From contig JBBQUW010000011.1 in the NCBI GenBank assembly GCA_038212095.1, positions 1-64,000 of the forward strand: a stretch of 64,000 nt of DNA, in the 5' to 3' direction. The notes below the pieces were generated by a model. It was not told where the DNA came from. It was given only the letters and a program-made list of their open reading frames with translations, and did no database searches. Origin of the DNA: JAICYJ01 sp038212095 (lineage in GTDB: Bacteria > Actinomycetota > Thermoleophilia > Gaiellales > JAICJC01). How positions within the stretch are numbered: position 1 is the first letter of the stretch; the number at the start of each line of letters is the position of its first letter. Position numbers and translations under genes: made by a program. Below are positions 53,195 to 60,155 of the stretch, in pieces.

Positions 53195-53929
53195 TCAGGC
53201 GTCCGGATCGAGCCGAACGACCACGTACCGATTCGGCTCGGCGCCTTCGCTGCCGGTGGCAAACCCGCCCATCGACTGCACCTTGGCGTGAACGATCTTG
53301 CGCTCCACCGAGGTCATCGGCTCGAGCGGCACATCCTGGCCGCTGGTGGCAGCTTCTGCCGTCGCGCGAACGGCCACCTCGTGCAATGTGCGCTCGCGGC
53401 GCTTGCGGTAGCCCTCCGCATCGATCACGACCTCGGCCGGGTGCTCCTCACGGCGGTGCATGATCGCGTTGGCGAGGTACTGGATGGCGTCGATCGTCTG
53501 ACCGTGCTTGCCGATCAGGAGGCCCAACTCGGGGCCGGTCACGGTCGCCGTGACGACGCCGTCACGCTCGTGGACATCGAGGTGCCCCTCGATGCCAAAG
53601 GCATCTACCACACGGTTCAGCAGGTCACGCACGCGGCCTGCGGCAGAGCTCTCATCGTCCGGGACGACCGGGTGCGGCCGGCGCGGGGGAGCCGCGGGCG
53701 CCGGCTGGGCGGCGATTGGGTCGACCTCGACCGACGCCAGCACGCGCGCCGGTTGATAGCCGACGCCGAGCAATCCACGTTCGCCCTCCGAGAGGACGAC
53801 GAACTGCACCGCCTCTCGCTGCAGGGTCGGGAAGCGCCGCTCGAGCTCGTGCAGCGCCGCCCAGCGCGCCTCGCCGGTCGTCTCACCAGACGTCTCCACT
53901 TCCACCCGCTCCAGGCCGCTCCCGGTCAT
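53195..53929 (-). CDS. jag: Jag/KhpB RNA-binding protein
   Basis: 244 aa. An N-terminal Jag_N domain (RVEVETSGETTGEARWAALHELERRF), a linker rich in Ala/Pro, a KH domain with GLLIGKHGQTIDAIQYLANAI and an R3H domain near the end (PMTSVERKIVHAKVQSMGG). It is an RNA-binding regulator linked with YidC in the origin operon of many Gram-positive bacteria. Overlaps yidC by 4 bp. Confidence 0.94.
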   Translation of the reverse strand: MTGSGLERVEVETSGETTGEARWAALHELERRFPTLQREAVQFVVLSEGERGLLGVGYQPARVLASVEVDPIAAQPAPAAPPRRPHPVVPDDESSAAGRVRDLLNRVVDAFGIEGHLDVHERDGVVTATVTGPELGLLIGKHGQTIDAIQYLANAIMHRREEHPAEVVIDAEGYRKRRERTLHEVAVRATAEAATSGQDVPLEPMTSVERKIVHAKVQSMGGFATGSEGAEPNRYVVVRLDPDA

Positions 53930-54729
53930 CGCCGCTTCTTGCCCCGGGCCGGCGGCGTCGATGCCTGGCCACCGCTCTTTGGCGTCTTTGGTGGGTTCCG
54001 CGAACTTCGCGGCTGCCCGTTGTCACCCTTGTTCTTCTCCTGCTTCTGCACCACTGGGAAGTGGTGGCCCATCGTGCGCTTGACCATGCCGTTCTGACAG
54101 ATCGTCCAGATGTTGGTGGTGATCCAGTACAGCCCGACACCGGCAGGCACGCGAATGATGAAGCCGATGAAGATCATCGAGGCGCCGGCGAACATGTACT
54201 TCTGTTGGCGATCCTGCACGAACGAGAACAGCAGCATCGAGCCGAGCATCGAGACGGCGTACAGCACCACCATCACGATCTCGGTGGTACCGCCGATCTT
54301 GCCCAGCACCACGAAGATGTCGTCGATGCCAAGGAACGCGGTATCAGTCGGGGGATGGAAGCTCCGCAGCATCTGGTACAGGCCGATGATCACCGGCATC
54401 TGGAACACCAGTGGCAGGCATGAGGCGAACGGGTTGACGTTGTGCTCCTTGTAGAGCGCCATCAACTCCTTCTGCATCTCGGCCTTGGATTCGCGGTCGG
54501 CCTTGCCCTTGTACTTGTTCTGCAGCGTTTTGACCTTGGGCTGGATGCGCTGCATCGCCGCCATCGAGCGGAACTGCTTGATCGTCAGCGGCAGAATCGC
54601 GAGACGCACGGTGGCGGTCAACATCACGATCGCGAGCCCCCACGAGACGCCCAGGTGATCGTGGTAGTAGGTGATGATCGCCTTCAGCAGATCCTCGACC
54701 TGCTGCAGCACGATGAAGTACTGGATCAC
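53926..54729 (-). CDS. yidC: Membrane protein insertase YidC
   Basis: 267 aa from the GTG at 54729. The conserved helices hold VSWGLAIVMLTATVRLAILPLTIKQFRSM (Arg of the hydrophilic groove), NPFASCLPLVFQMPVIIGLYQML and VPAGVGLYWITTNIWTICQ. The tail is basic and Lys/Arg/Pro-rich, for ribosome contact. The longer open frame to 54987 overlaps yidD and rnpA and is not used. Inserts membrane proteins with or without SecYEG. Confidence 0.94.
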   Translation of the reverse strand: MIQYFIVLQQVEDLLKAIITYYHDHLGVSWGLAIVMLTATVRLAILPLTIKQFRSMAAMQRIQPKVKTLQNKYKGKADRESKAEMQKELMALYKEHNVNPFASCLPLVFQMPVIIGLYQMLRSFHPPTDTAFLGIDDIFVVLGKIGGTTEIVMVVLYAVSMLGSMLLFSFVQDRQQKYMFAGASMIFIGFIIRVPAGVGLYWITTNIWTICQNGMVKRTMGHHFPVVQKQEKNKGDNGQPRSSRNPPKTPKSGGQASTPPARGKKRR

Positions 54730-54980
54730 GGCGCAGCCGTCCGCTCGTGGCCGGGCACGGGGTCGTATCCGCCCTTCGACCACGGGTTGCAGCGCGCCAG
54801 ACGCCACGACGCAAGCGTCAGGCCGCGGAGTACGCCGTGGGTGCGCACAGCCTGTTCGGCGTAGCAGCCGCATGTCGGCTCGTACTTGCACAGGCGCGGC
54901 GTCAGGGAGACCATCGACTCGAACGGCACCAGCATCGTCCTCACCATTCGCAACGCCAGGATCACGAGTCCCCGGATCAC
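54726..54980 (-). CDS. yidD: YidD membrane insertion efficiency factor
   Basis: 84 aa from the GTG at 54980. The family signature is CKYEPTCGCYAEQAVRTHGVLRGLTLASWRLARCNPWSKGGYDPVP. The amphipathic N-terminal helix follows the start. It assists YidC-dependent insertion. Overlaps both rnpA and yidC by 4 bp (GTGA). Confidence 0.93.
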   Translation of the reverse strand: MIRGLVILALRMVRTMLVPFESMVSLTPRLCKYEPTCGCYAEQAVRTHGVLRGLTLASWRLARCNPWSKGGYDPVPGHERTAAP

Positions 54981-55363
54981 GATGCAACCTTCTCGGACGC
55001 CGCGCGCAGCAGCTCGGCGACCTGCTCGGACAGCCACTCGAATCCCTGCGTCTCGCTGGCCGTGGCGAGTCCTGGCCGGGCGATCAGAACGTAGTCGGTG
55101 GCCGGCAGGAGCAGCGTCTCGTTCCGGGCGACCGCATCGCGCAGACGCCGCTTGACCAGGTTACGGTCGACGGCACCGCCAACCTTGCGCGGCACGGCGT
55201 ACCCGATGCGGGCCTGTGCGCCGCCCTCGGCAGCCCTGTAGCGGAGCGTCAGATAGCGGCCGCCGACCGAACGGCCGAGCTGGGTGACCGCATCAAACTC
55301 AGCCGCCTTGGTCAACCGACCCCGCTTTGGCGTCGAGGCAGTGGCCGGAGGATCGCCGGTCAC
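54977..55363 (-). CDS. rnpA: Ribonuclease P protein component
   Basis: 128 aa, GTG start. RNA-binding signature VDRNLVKRRLRDAVARN and RIGYAVPRKVGGAVDR. It supports the RNase P RNA in tRNA 5'-maturation. The N-terminal TPKRGRLTKAAEFDAVTQLGRSVGGRYL is usual. It lies 11 nt after rpmH, the classical rpmH-rnpA order. Confidence 0.94.
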   Translation of the reverse strand: MTGDPPATASTPKRGRLTKAAEFDAVTQLGRSVGGRYLTLRYRAAEGGAQARIGYAVPRKVGGAVDRNLVKRRLRDAVARNETLLLPATDYVLIARPGLATASETQGFEWLSEQVAELLRAASEKVAS

Positions 55364-55374
55364 GATGCTGTCAC

Positions 55375-55509
55375 CTATGCGGAGAGGCGCTTGCGACCGC
55401 GGAGCCGTCGGCGCTTGAGCACGGCGCGCCCGGCCTTGGTGCTCATGCGCTTGCGGAATCCGTGCGTCTTGGCGCGCTTGCGGGTGTTGGGCTGATAGGT
55501 GCGCTTCAT
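55375..55509 (-). CDS. rpmH: 50S ribosomal protein L34
   Basis: 44 aa, MKRTYQPNTRKRAKTHGFRKRMSTKAGRAVLKRRRLRGRKRLSA; typical length and sequence. The open frame extends to 55620 but the conserved start is at 55509. First gene of the leftward origin operon; its promoter must lie in the rpmH-dnaA spacer. Confidence 0.97.
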   Translation of the reverse strand: MKRTYQPNTRKRAKTHGFRKRMSTKAGRAVLKRRRLRGRKRLSA

Positions 55510-55813
55510 GGGGCGGCGGTCAGTATAGAGCAGGCTCGCGAATTGGCGCCCCGCCTCCCCTGGGGCCGTTCCGTAAAAACTTTTCGCCTGTGGACAAGCC
55601 GCTCTGCCCGATCGCCTCACGCCATGCCAAACTCCCCGGAAACCGGCGGTTTAAACGGCGGCCGACGCCCTCCGTCCAACGATTTCCACAGCTGTGGAGT
55701 GCTGTGTGGAGAATCGGCTTTTCCCCTGCACAGCAGCGTTTTCGCAGTTGGTAACGGTGATGGTGTGGGTATGCTGTACCCGGCGCCCGGCGCGCGTTAG
55801 ACTCGCCGTTCCG
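55510..55813. promoter_or_regulatory. rpmH-dnaA divergent spacer with DnaA boxes (oriC candidate 1)
   Basis: 304 bp without genes. DnaA-box 9-mers: TGTGGACAA at 55589-55597 (reverse of TTGTCCACA, perfect), TGTGGAGAA at 55705-55713 (8/9 on the reverse strand) and ATTTCCACA at 55682-55690 (7/9). A GTTTAAAC palindrome lies near 55650. It must also hold the rpmH and dnaA promoters. Whether this or the dnaA-dnaN spacer is oriC cannot be settled by eye. Confidence 0.6.
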
Positions 55814-57193
55814 ATGCCCCGAGACACCGCCGCCAGCACGACCTGGGAAACGATCTCCCAGCGTCTCCAACAGATGCTGAACGCGGGCACCTTCGGCACC
55901 TGGTTCGGCAGCGCGGAGGCGCTCGACCAGGACGAGACACGCCTCGTGGTCGGGGTGCCGAACGAATTCACCAAAACGTGGATCGAAGGGCACTTCGGCA
56001 GCCTGCTGGACGCCGCGGCGGCCGAGCACGACCTGGTGGTCGAGCTGCGCGTGGCCGTGGCAGACGCGATCGCGAAAGCCCAGGAACCGGAGGACGAACC
56101 AGCGGCGGGTGCAGCGGAGCCGGCAGCTGTCGAGCCGGTCGTCTCGGCGTCCGTCAGCGCCCGCACAGGGATCAACCCCAAGTACACGTTCGATGTATTC
56201 GTGATTGGAGCCAGCAACCGTTTCGCCCACGCCGCAGCTCTGGCGGTGGCCGAAGCGCCGGCCCAGTCATACAACCCGCTGTTCATCCACGGCAGTACGG
56301 GCCTGGGGAAAACTCACCTGCTGCAGGCGATCGGTCATTACGTGCTGCAGCAGCACCCGCAGCTCAACGTCCGCTACGTAACCACCGAAACGGTGTTGAA
56401 CGAATTTGTCGATTCCATGCGGGATTCGCGCATGGTGCACTTCAAGCAACGGTACCGAACATACGACGTGCTGATGGTCGACGACATCCAGTTCATCGAG
56501 GGCAAGGAACGTCTGCAAGAGGAGTTTTTCCACACGTTCAACAGCCTCTACGAGGCCGGAAAACAGATCGTTCTGTCCTCCGATCGGCCGCCGCACGAAC
56601 TGGCGACGCTCGAGGCGCGGCTGCGATCCCGCTTTCAGTGGGGCCTGATCACCGACGTCCAAGCACCCGATCTGGAGACCAGGATCGCGATCCTGCGCAA
56701 GAAGGTGATGACCGAGGCGATCAACATCCCGGACGCCCAGGTGCTGACCTACATCGCCGACCGGGTGGCGACCAACATCCGCGAACTCGAGGGCTCGCTG
56801 ACGCGCGTGGTTGCCTACGCGTCCCTGACGGGCCGGCCGATCTCGACTGAGGTCGCCGAAGAGGTGCTGCGCAACCTGTTCCCCCAGGGAGCCACTCGGC
56901 CGATCACGCTCGAGCAGATCCAAAGCGCGGTCTGCGAGCTGTTCCATGTCAGCGTGGCCGACCTGCGCGGCGACCGGCGCCAGCAGTCGATCGCCTACCC
57001 CCGTCACATCGCGATGTACCTCTGCCGGGAGCTGACCGACGTCTCGCTGCCCAAGATCGGTGCCAAGTTCGGCGGTCGTGACCACTCGACCGTGCTGCAC
57101 GGCGTGAACAAGATCACGCGCCTGCTGAAGGAAGACCGGGAGGCGTTCAACGTCGTCCAGGAGCTCACCACGCGCCTGAAGCAGGGCCGGTGA
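55814..57193 (+). CDS. dnaA: Chromosomal replication initiator DnaA
   Basis: 459 aa from the ATG at 55814; a frame to 55694 has no conserved start. Domain I (about 1-90), a short Ala/Pro/Glu linker (domain II), the AAA+ domain III with Walker A GSTGLGKT (about 158-165) and Walker B VLMVDDIQF (about 218), and domain IV with DHSTVLHGVNKI (about 422-433), the DnaA box-binding signature. Starts replication at oriC. Confidence 0.97.
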   Translation: MPRDTAASTTWETISQRLQQMLNAGTFGTWFGSAEALDQDETRLVVGVPNEFTKTWIEGHFGSLLDAAAAEHDLVVELRVAVADAIAKAQEPEDEPAAGAAEPAAVEPVVSASVSARTGINPKYTFDVFVIGASNRFAHAAALAVAEAPAQSYNPLFIHGSTGLGKTHLLQAIGHYVLQQHPQLNVRYVTTETVLNEFVDSMRDSRMVHFKQRYRTYDVLMVDDIQFIEGKERLQEEFFHTFNSLYEAGKQIVLSSDRPPHELATLEARLRSRFQWGLITDVQAPDLETRIAILRKKVMTEAINIPDAQVLTYIADRVATNIRELEGSLTRVVAYASLTGRPISTEVAEEVLRNLFPQGATRPITLEQIQSAVCELFHVSVADLRGDRRQQSIAYPRHIAMYLCRELTDVSLPKIGAKFGGRDHSTVLHGVNKITRLLKEDREAFNVVQELTTRLKQGR

Positions 57194-57430
57194 ACGATCG
57201 GTGGGCAGGCTGTGGACAGATGGTCGCTTTTCCCCGGTTTCTCACATCCTGGCCGGCATGGGCGCGGCACCTGTTGATGGGCGGCACCAGCCATGCGCAG
57301 CTCCGTCCACGGTGGTTGGACAGTGCTGGAGCGGGCTGCAACCACTTTTCCGCACTCTCCACACCCCCTACTCCTATAACCTCTCTTTTTCTTTAAACAG
57401 ATAGATGAAGCAGTTGAGGAGCATTCTCGT
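57194..57430. other. dnaA-dnaN spacer: DnaA boxes and AT-rich stretch (oriC candidate 2)
   Basis: 237 bp without genes. DnaA-box-like 9-mers: TGTGGACAG at 57211-57219 (8/9) and CTCTCCACA at 57355-57363 (7/9). GTCCA/TGGAC form a small inverted repeat near 57305-57321. An AT-rich stretch (57374-57405, CTATAACC...TTTAAACAG) is exceptional for this genome and could be the unwinding element or simply the dnaN leader. oriC lies in this spacer in many actinobacteria. Confidence 0.6.
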
Positions 57431-58522
57431 ATGAAGATCGTCTGTGACCAGAACACGTTGCTGGCCGGCCTCCAGATCGCCGCGCGTGGCGTATCCCAGC
57501 GGTCGACCGTGCAGATCCTGTCGGGAGTCCTGCTGCGGGCGGCCGGTGATGGCGCCGAGCTCTCGGCCACCGACATGGAGCTGTCGCTGCGCGTGCCGCT
57601 GGCCGCGCGGGTGGAGGAGGCCGGCGAGGTGGTGCTGCCCGGGCGGCTGCTGCTCGAGATCGTTCGCGCTCTGCCGGCCGGCGAGGTCACGATCAGCCAG
57701 GTCGGCGGCGCCGGTGCGGCTCAGCTCGAGTGCGGCGCCAGCCGCTACGCCCTCAACACCCAGAGCGCCGAGGACTTCCCGCAGCTGCCGGCTCCCAGCG
57801 GAACGTCGTTCGCCGTCGACCGCAAGGCGTTCGTGGACACGGTCAGCCACGTCGGCCGCGCCGCCTCGAAGGACGAGTCGCGCCCGGTGCTGACCGGCGT
57901 GTTGGTGGAGCTGAGCGAGGGGCGTGTGACGATGGCGGCCACGGACAGCTACCGGCTCTCGGTGAAGGAGTCCGAGCTGCCGGGAGCGACCGGCGAGACG
58001 CAGGCGATCGTGCCGGCACGGGCCTTGGGCGAGGTCGCCCGGATCGCCACCGGCGAGAAGCTCGAGATCGCCGTTCAGGAGAACCAGGTGCTGTTTGGCA
58101 TGGACGGCGTGTGGCTCTCGGCACGCCGCATCGATGGCCAGTTCCCCAACTATCGCCAGCTGCTTCCCCAGACCTTCGAGCACGAGGTCGCGATCGCAAA
58201 GGACGAGCTGCTGGACGTGATTCGGCGTACCTCGCTGATGGCCCAGCGCAACCTGCCGGTGAGGCTGACCTTCGAGGAAGGTTCGCTGACGCTCACCGCG
58301 CAGACCCAGGACGTCGGCGAGTCACGCGAGTCGCTGCCGGTCGACTTTCATGGTGAGAAGCTCGAGATCGGCTTCAACCCGGAGTTCCTCCGTGACGGCG
58401 TCGAGAGCATCGGCGGAGAGACGGTCAAGCTGCGCCTGATCAGCTCGTTGCGACCGGGGCTGCTGCAGGGCGAGGACGGCTCGTTCTGGTACCTGATCAT
58501 GCCCATCCGGCTGCCGTCGTAG
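57431..58522 (+). CDS. dnaN: DNA polymerase III sliding clamp (beta subunit)
   Basis: 363 aa, full length for the three-domain ring-forming clamp. ATG follows GAGGAG about 9 nt upstream. The conserved C-terminus LLQGEDGSFWYLIMPIRLPS ends with the family's PMRL-like tail (PIRLPS). It tethers polymerase and is a likely docking partner of the NucS C-terminus. Confidence 0.96.
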   Translation: MKIVCDQNTLLAGLQIAARGVSQRSTVQILSGVLLRAAGDGAELSATDMELSLRVPLAARVEEAGEVVLPGRLLLEIVRALPAGEVTISQVGGAGAAQLECGASRYALNTQSAEDFPQLPAPSGTSFAVDRKAFVDTVSHVGRAASKDESRPVLTGVLVELSEGRVTMAATDSYRLSVKESELPGATGETQAIVPARALGEVARIATGEKLEIAVQENQVLFGMDGVWLSARRIDGQFPNYRQLLPQTFEHEVAIAKDELLDVIRRTSLMAQRNLPVRLTFEEGSLTLTAQTQDVGESRESLPVDFHGEKLEIGFNPEFLRDGVESIGGETVKLRLISSLRPGLLQGEDGSFWYLIMPIRLPS

Positions 58523-58535
58523 CGCGGCGGCCGGC

Positions 58536-59615
58536 GTGCGGGTCGTCGCCGTCCGGGGCACACAGTTTCGCTGTTACGAGCGGCTCGATCTGGAGCTGCC
58601 GACAGGGCTGGTAGGGCTGGTGGGGCCCAATGGCGCGGGAAAGACGGCGCTGATCGAGATGATCCACTTCGGCTGCCTCGGCTACTCGCCGCGGACATCC
58701 AATGAGGCGCGAGTCGTGCGGTTCGGCTCGGACTTCGCCCGCGTCGAGACTGACATTGCGATCGCCGCTGGGACGGTCGCCGTCGAGCTTGGATACCGCC
58801 CGGGTGAGCCCAAGCGGGTGGCCGTGGATGGCGCGGCCGAGCGCTCGATCGAGCGGCTGCTGGGCCGCTTCCCGGTGCTGGTGTTCACGCCCGATCGGTT
58901 GCGGTTGATCCAGGGAGCGCCCGCGCTTCGCCGGGCCTACCTCGATCGGGCCCTCGCTCGGCTGTGGCCGGGCGTGGCGACCACCTCAAGCGAGTACGCC
59001 AGGCTGCTGGCCCAGCGCAACCATCTGCTGCGGCGGGTTCGGGCCGGCTCCGCCGCCGCGGACGCGCTCGACCCCTGGGATCGGCTGCTCGGTGCCGCCG
59101 GTTCCGCGCTCTCGGCCGCCCGCGCGCGATTGTGCTCGAGGCTCGCGCGACCGTTCGCCGAGCGGCTGGTCGAGCTGGGGGGCTCTCCGGGTGACCGCCC
59201 GCTTCGCTACCAGCCGAACTGCCCCGAGCACGAACGGCTGGCCGAGTTGTTGGCGGCGCGGCGGACCAGGGATGTCGACCGTGCCGCCACCGGTGCCGGC
59301 CCCCATCTGGACGACGTCGGTCTGTTCGAAGGCGACCGCGATCTGCGCCAGTTCGGATCGCAGGGTGAGCAGCGGCGGGCGTTGCTGGCGCTGATCCTGG
59401 CCGAGGCCGATCTGCTGACCGAGGAGCGCGACGAGCCGCCGCTGCTGCTGCTGGACGACGTCACCGGTGAGCTCGACGGCGAGCGCCGACGGCTGCTCCT
59501 GACTGCGGTGTCGGCCTTCGACCAGGCGATCGTCACCACCACCGACCGGGCGGATCTGTCCGGCCACCCCGCCACCATCATGGCCGTGGATCGTGCAACG
59601 GTGGGGCGGGCATGA
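58536..59615 (+). CDS. recF: DNA replication/repair ATPase RecF
   Basis: 359 aa, GTG start. Walker A GPNGAGKTA (about residues 30-38), FTPDRLRLIQGAPALRRAYLDRAL (recF signature), GSQGEQRRALLALILAEA (ABC signature-like) and Walker B LLLLDDVTGELD. It loads RecA on gapped DNA. It lies 13 nt after dnaN and overlaps the next gene by 4 bp. Confidence 0.95.
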   Translation: MRVVAVRGTQFRCYERLDLELPTGLVGLVGPNGAGKTALIEMIHFGCLGYSPRTSNEARVVRFGSDFARVETDIAIAAGTVAVELGYRPGEPKRVAVDGAAERSIERLLGRFPVLVFTPDRLRLIQGAPALRRAYLDRALARLWPGVATTSSEYARLLAQRNHLLRRVRAGSAAADALDPWDRLLGAAGSALSAARARLCSRLARPFAERLVELGGSPGDRPLRYQPNCPEHERLAELLAARRTRDVDRAATGAGPHLDDVGLFEGDRDLRQFGSQGEQRRALLALILAEADLLTEERDEPPLLLLDDVTGELDGERRRLLLTAVSAFDQAIVTTTDRADLSGHPATIMAVDRATVGRA

Positions 59616-60061
59616 AGGACCTCGAGCAGATCGGGCGTGATGTCGGACGGCTGGCGCGGATACCGGCGGTCGATCCGCTGGTTGCCGCCGCTCGGCGGGT
59701 CTGGCCTCAGGCGGTGGGCGAGCAGGTGGCGATGAACTCCCTGCCGGTGCGGCGCAGCGGCGCGGCACTGGTGGTGCACTGCGCCAGTGCCACCTGGGCC
59801 AGCGAGCTGACCCTGCTCGAGCGGACGGCCCGGGCGCGGCTGGGTGAGTTGCTTGGCGAGCCGGCACCGGCGTTGCGGTTCGAGGTCGGCAACATCGAGG
59901 ATCCGTCCCGAGACCGCCTCGCTCCGTCGCCGTCACCGCCCGCCCGGCCGCCCAGCGCGCAGCAGCGCGAGCAGGCCCGCGAGTTGGCCGGAGACGTCCC
60001 CGACGCGGCGCTCCGTGCCGCCGTCGAGCGTGCGATCCTGGCCTCCTTGACACGCTCGTAG
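59612..60061 (+). CDS. DciA family (DUF721) protein, probable helicase loader
   Basis: 149 aa, ATGA overlap with recF. The DUF721 core is VWPQAVGEQVAMNSLPVRRSGAALVVHCASATWASELTLLE. DciA is the ancestral loader of the DnaB helicase. The C-terminal ~45 residues are Pro/Ser/Arg-rich then helical. Position between recF and gyrB is standard in actinobacteria. Confidence 0.9.
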   Translation: MKDLEQIGRDVGRLARIPAVDPLVAAARRVWPQAVGEQVAMNSLPVRRSGAALVVHCASATWASELTLLERTARARLGELLGEPAPALRFEVGNIEDPSRDRLAPSPSPPARPPSAQQREQARELAGDVPDAALRAAVERAILASLTRS

Positions 60062-60107
60062 CGAGCGGATTGTGACACGTTCGGCGGGGGGCTCCGACGG
60101 CGCGCTC

Positions 60108-60155
60108 TGGTAGACTACAAAGCAGCAGTTTCCCCCGATTTCAAGCGGGTTTTTC
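60108..60155 (+). promoter_or_regulatory. gyrB promoter/leader with small hairpin and T-tract
   Basis: TGGTAGACT (60108-60116) is an extended -10-like element. CCCG (60134-60137) can pair with CGGG (60146-60149), followed directly by TTTTT (60150-60154) and the TTG start (60156). The hairpin-plus-U-tract just before the start codon resembles an attenuator, but the stem is only 4 bp. No strong ribosome site is visible. Confidence 0.45.
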
